Assembly (NCBI RefSeq): GCF_017562075.2
Contig: NC_054081.1
Location: forward strand, 9,085,713-9,149,712
DNA length: 64,000 bases
From: Anopheles merus
Taxonomy: Eukaryota > Arthropoda > Insecta > Diptera > Culicidae
Reading direction: 5' to 3'
Shown here in pieces: positions 58,961-64,000 of the stretch. Below the pieces are notes generated by a model. That model was not told the DNA's origin. It was given only the letters and a program-made list of their open reading frames with translations, and did not search any database. The translations under genes were made by a program, and so were the position numbers. How positions within the stretch are numbered: the stretch's first letter is position 1; each line of letters opens with the position of its first letter.

Positions 58961-60680
58961 CATATAAATTTTTCCCAACAAAAAAATCGTTCTCGCAAGT
59001 AATGTTTGTTCTAAAAAGGCAAACCAAAATATGTGAAACGATTGTTACAAAAAAAATTCATTCACCAGATAGCTTTACCAATTCAGTGAACAAGTCAATT
59101 CCAATTGTTGTCCAATTGAATCCAATTGTTATATCAGCATATATCAGTTCACTGCATCGTCCACTTTCTCGAAGATTCTCAAAAATTGTTTTGTGCTGAT
59201 TCTTCAAACGTTTGAGAACATATTTTTTCCAAAGTCACTCGTGAGAGACCTTGAGAAAATGAGTGTTGAGCAAGTGTATCAGCTACCATAACCATAGTCG
59301 CGGCTTTAGAGTTTTGAGGAAACCCTTTGAGACGCCTTCGTTGTGAGGGAAAATGAAAATATCTTTATTTTTGACTCATTTAAAATTGAAATTTGCTCAA
59401 CTTTTATCTCACCAAATTTTTTGGTATGACACTCTCTGAAGGCTTGCAATATCAGTGCTTTAGCAGTATCAAGCACGGCAACTACAAAAGCCCCTCCAAC
59501 GAAACCCTGCACCGGCACATCGACCCTTTTACCAAAGCGGCCGTGCGAACACCGCCAACACCGGCTTTGTGGCATCAAATCACAAACACGGCCTACTTCC
59601 TAAATCCTTCCATCCCCTTTCCCACCACCACCCATGCCACGCGGTACGACGCAGGGACCCATGTTCACCGGCACGGTACACATCACCGCGAACAACTCCC
59701 GCTCGCTCCGCCGACTGGGCTGCGCGAACTTGATTACCGGTGCCGGTGGATTCGCTGTTTTTCCACCCGCTTTGTCGTCACCGTCGCGTTTCGTCGTCGT
59801 CGTCATCGTCGTCGGTTGCATCTTGGGTTGCCGCCCCGGGGGCCCTCCGCTGTGCCGTGTGCGAGCGCGATGGCTGCATTCGGGTGTGTATGTGCTACAG
59901 AAAAAGGCACGCTGCAAGCGCGGTAATGGTACTTCACTGCCGGCAGCAAGGTAGGAAAAGTTTTGCTACACCCCTTACCCCGATCCGCATCCGAACGAAG
60001 AGTGGTAAAGGGCCGGGCGGGAGGTCGCTTCGTGCACGGTAACAGTCGCACGCGTAAGCCGGAAGGCGGCCGCACCCGCACTGGCGAAAGTCATTTCCAC
60101 ACTCGAGCACTCAAGGGCAGCCGGTTAGTGCCGGTGTACGGCACGGTTTGAAGTGTATGTTCCTTCTCCCCTCTCCTTACCCCTCTACCACCCTTGCTTT
60201 TTTGCGCCTGTTCCTGTGCGACTCGGTTCGCCCCTCGAAGATGCTGATGATCCGCAGGCGATATCTCGCAGCGAGTGATGTCACTGACGTTGTGGGGCGT
60301 GCGCGCGCGCGCGTGTATGTGTGTGTGTGATGCGGCTGACGGTGCACGGGACCGTTCGGAGTCAAATTTCGCGTAACGGTTTCGTCCTAAAATTTGCAAA
60401 ACCTCTCACTTCCGGCCTGACAGGGGGTGCAGGGTTTGCTGGCCGGGCAAATTGTTCCTTTTCACCGAGACGAATTTGATCACGTTTTGTAGAATATTTG
60501 GGTATGTGTTTATAATGTTTTTATTTCATCAAATTGAAAATCGTTTTATCTGCTAAATTAAGGCATTACTAAACACTGTTCATTAGCTGACGCTTTTGTG
60601 AAAGAACTAAAGTGCATTAAATATCAAAATATTCACTGTTGACGCTAAGTGAACTGTGCATCCATACGTCACTGCTTTGA

Positions 60681-60698
60681 ATCCGGTTCGAAGGACCA
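60681..60698 (-). other. tRNA-Tyr-type primer-binding-site motif (LTR relic candidate)
   Basis: On the minus strand it reads TGGTCCTTCGAACCGGAT. An identical copy lies at 11433-11450. It is complementary to the last 18 bases of a tRNA-Tyr-like 3' end including the CCA, which is not encoded in nuclear tRNA genes. A retroelement primer site is therefore likelier than a tRNA gene. No LTR could be delimited beside either copy. Confidence 0.4.
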
Positions 60699-61368
60699 AA
60701 AGTATTCTCGCTCACTGAAAGGCTTTCAGAAATGTTTACGTTTTATTGACGAGGAATCAATGGTCAATGTTAATACTCTGTCAAATACATACTGCCTATT
60801 TCGAGTTGCTGTTCTAAATTGGTTCATATGCTGTACTAATTCCTAGCCTTGTACTAAAAGCTGTCCTAATTTCTTTCGTAAATTAAATTTAATTATTGCA
60901 GCATAGATTCTGTAAATAAGTTTGGCCGTTGCTGCTTCCAGTAGAGCATTTATCTTTTACCTGACTAGGTAACTACATGCAATTGTTGAAAATCATCTGG
61001 ACAATAAAGAAAACAAGCACGCATCAAACACGTGCACGTGTTTAGTTTTGGCGGGTCTCAGCCAAAAGGTATGCAATATGCTAACAGTAGTTGGCTGTCA
61101 AATTTTGACTTTAATTCACCTAGTTTTCTCTATAAGGCACCAATATTTGACTGCAATGCATCAATCTTTGATCGTAAGTCAATGTATTTTGTGTAGCAAA
61201 TGTTGCTTAATTTCTGAGCCTGTTTGTCCCAAAATTATTCAATTTATAATAATAATAAATAATAATAAATTAATATTGAAATTGATGTTTTTGCAATGTT
61301 AAATTAAAGTTCTGCATCAATTCTGCTCAAATGAATTATCATAACTGTTACAAAAGTAGGTAACTGTT

Positions 61369-61628
61369 GTCCTATAGAACTGTCAAAAATTGAAGCTTTA
61401 GACGTCAAACATGAATGCCTTAGTGCCAAAGTACAGCGGCAACGGCTGCAATAATTCGATATCACAATCCAAAATCGCATCCTGCACGAGGAGGACAAAA
61501 ACGCTGACAAAATACTGCCCAAATCGCGACTGCCGGCGGACGGCGTCAAACCCCCCTGCAAGAGGTGTTGCTCGACCGAGCATGGCGAAGCACCGGAGCT
61601 CATAAACAGCGGGTCAAAGTTTTCATAA
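61369..61628 (+). pseudogene. Decayed coding fragment of unknown origin
   Basis: One frame reads LSKIEALDVKHECLSAKVQR and then QRLQ followed by a stop. It continues in the same frame as FDITIQNRILHEEDKNADKI, LPKSRLPADGVKPPCKRC and CSTEHGEAPEL to a final stop. Amino-acid composition and continuity across the single internal stop suggest a once-coding sequence, perhaps a retroelement gag or a processed pseudogene. I do not recognise the family. Confidence 0.4.
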
Positions 61629-62235
61629 AGCAAGCGCAAACTGCCTGCTTCCTGGCTGCTTTAGTGCTTGTTGATCTTGATTAAATTTTTGTTTTAAAGT
61701 TTTCCACTCGGTTTTTTGCATGTTCGTGTTCTTTCTACCTCGTATACCGAGGCCTGCCATTTCGCAGCAGTCTCTCTCTCTCTCTCACCCACACACCACT
61801 TTCTACTTCTCCAGCCTCAGATCGATACACTTAACTCGAGCACGGTGCAAAAGGACCGGAACCGTGGGCCGTCGGCGTAACATAACAACAAAAACAAACA
61901 GCTAAATGAACGTCCACCCGGAAGTCAAGGGGAGAGGTGCGAGTCACCGGAGGGTTGGTTGTCGCACGGGGCAGTCGTAGGTGGAAAGTGCGCGCCCGGA
62001 AAATTTCCCACCTGCCCACACACACACATTCGATTTGAGCCGAAAACGGTTTGACTTCCGCGAAACGGCGCGACGGAAGCGAAGGAAGCAAGCGCAACAA
62101 ATAATAGCGGAACAGAAAGTAGAAAAAAACAACACTCACACAGAAACTTTCTCGTGATAAATCTAGCCGAGAAAGTGGCACCAAAAGAGGAGGAAGAGAG
62201 GAGGAAGCAGAGGAGGAATGAGACAGGCTGACAGC

Positions 62236-62238
<3 letters not shown>

Positions 62239-62280
<42 letters not shown>
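62239..62280. repeat. (GA)n microsatellite
   Basis: An uninterrupted GA run of about 21 units. Confidence 0.95.
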
Positions 62281-62281
<1 letters not shown>

Positions 62282-63174
62282 AAGCAAAATAAAAGAAAAC
62301 AAACCCGGTTGGTGGTGAGCTGCTTAAGCGGAAGAGGATAAACAATTTTTCACCCCATTCCACCGCTGGTGGCTGTGAGTACACGTGCCACGAGTGCTAC
62401 CACCCTCCTCTCCTCCCCCCCTCACCCCCTTCCCTCCTACACTTGCTGTGCACTGTGTGCAAATGTGCAAGTTCGGTGGGTTCGCGCTACCAAGATAAAA
62501 TGATACATTTATTGCTAGCAGCTGGGTACGAACGTCTGCCGCACTGCTCCGTTTCCCCTTTCCCGCTGCAACCCGCCCCTGCCTTCCGATGGGTTCTGAG
62601 GGGGGAGGGAGGGGGGGGGGAATGGTTTGGGGAGGAGGGGCTGTGGACGAAAGTTTTTCTTTGCCAGAAAGAAAGAAACGCTAGGCACGGCGTTTGACGC
62701 GACAAGCATTTTCTAGCGCGGGCAAGCGGGCAAGATTGCAAATGGTTCGGTGTGGGTACAAAATCTATTAGCCAGACGGCCAGAAGGGGACCTGCTCTGC
62801 ATACATCGATCAACCAGTGTTTTCACACCGACACACACACACACACACACACACACTTTAACGAGACACCATTTGGCACGCCACAAACTACGCGTCGTTG
62901 CTGCACGCTGCTGCGTACTGAAAGCTGTTACAAGTTCGCAAATGTGTTGCGCTTTGCATACATTGAGGCGCTTGGGAGGGGAAAAACAATCAACCAAACG
63001 GTCGATCATGCGTTCGGCGCGCCGAGTGTGGCTGGAGAAGGGCGAGGCACGAGACGACGAGGTGAGCCGATGGAGGTGTGTGCATGGTTCGGTTGTAAAT
63101 GTAATAATTAAAAGCATTGTGTACTCAACCACTGTTACCGCCGGCAGGCGACACCACTTCAAAGGCGAAATGGC

Positions 63175-63520
<346 letters not shown>

Positions 63521-64000
63521 GCACTGCAACAATGCTCGAGCAGTGGAACAAAGGCAGCGGCACAAAAACATACATAAGTTTATCTTTTGTACAGCGCATG
63601 GTGTTGCAGGGTGTTGCATAATGGACAACACATACACACACACACACACGCACAATTTTCTCATAATGTGTGTGCATGTGTGTGTGTGTGGTATTTATTT
63701 CACATCCGGATGAGATGATTCGTCCCTCAAAAAGGTGGCAAAAAGAAGAAAAAAAGCTGCAAAACAAAAGCTAATTGCTGTTTACAAAAGGGCCACGAAA
63801 TGAGAAAAGAAAAGGCCGCTCTCTCTCTCTCTCTCTCTCTCTCTTTTCTCTCTCTCTCTCACACACACACATACTTGAAATGGAAAACTTTATTCGCTTT
63901 TGCATGATGGATGACACCGATCCAGAACGCCTGAACGGAAAAGGAATGCAAAGCTGGTGAAAACGGGTGAAAACGCTGCGGTAGAAGGGGCTACAAGTTT

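Larger units (their letters stand above)
58961..63177. other. Region without supported genes
   Basis: AT-rich to 59.4 kb and GC-richer at 59.5-60.4 kb, where open frames on both strands compete and none has splice or start support. Then AT-rich with a coding-like relic at 61.38 kb, a (GA)n tract at 62239-62280 and G/C-run sequence at 62.4-62.7 kb. Confidence 0.4.

Noticed and set aside
59600..59954. Competing open frames on both strands at 59.6-59.95 kb
   Set aside because: GC-rich DNA keeps both strands open; neither has a recognisable domain, start context or splice sites.
60681..60698. A tRNA-Tyr gene
   Set aside because: Only the 3' end is present, it includes CCA, and no cloverleaf or anticodon arm lies upstream; a primer-binding site is likelier.

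Overview
The window reads as nuclear DNA of a mosquito, most likely Anopheles. The reasons are GC-rich exons with strong third-position GC, introns with gtaagt/gtgagt donors and cag acceptors, AT-rich and A-run-rich spacers, many CA/GA microsatellites, and several insect-type mobile elements (hAT and TA-target MITEs, a LINE, tRNA-derived SINEs, LTR relics). The species call is an inference; no marker gene was compared. There is no prokaryotic operon, CRISPR array or rRNA gene.

Layout: (1) 1-1846 holds two exons from the 3' part of a plus-strand gene with ankyrin repeats like those at the C-terminus of type IV diacylglycerol kinases (Drosophila rdgA, vertebrate DGK zeta/iota). Their intron carries degenerate repeats and an old hAT-type element. 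(2) 1847-26.4 kb has no confident exon. Its first 16 kb is packed with dinucleotide and trinucleotide tracts (probable 3'UTR, intron or spacer). It is followed by an 858-bp hAT-like MITE, a TATA-box-like site and a LINE fragment on the minus strand. (3) 26.5-42.2 kb is the gene core: two convergent multi-exon genes of the NRF/acyltransferase-3 family (nose resistant to fluoxetine, as in C. elegans nrf-6 and Drosophila drop dead). The plus gene (26494-32605, 5 exons, about 1215 aa) has very long acidic extensions and lacks the first-helix histidine of the family. The minus gene (42228-32786, 5 exons, about 699 aa) is ordinary in size and keeps that histidine. Their stop codons are only 180 bp apart, and the likely poly(A) signals imply overlapping antisense 3' ends.

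(4) 42.4-64 kb has no confident gene. It holds a 680-bp AAT/GAA microsatellite, an LTR relic with a tRNA-Tyr-type primer-binding site, a hAT element with a perfect 8-bp target duplication whose interior has become a 24-bp minisatellite, two TA-flanked MITEs, a hAT MITE nested in a relative of one of them, and a CA tract of about 340 bp.

The two NRF genes probably arose by duplication of a common ancestor. Both encode a signal peptide, a six-cysteine extracellular NRF domain and a multi-pass acyltransferase-3 membrane domain. No substrate can be read from the sequence. The strongest biological leads are the loss of the histidine in one paralogue, the overlapping convergent transcripts, and the hAT element converted into a minisatellite.
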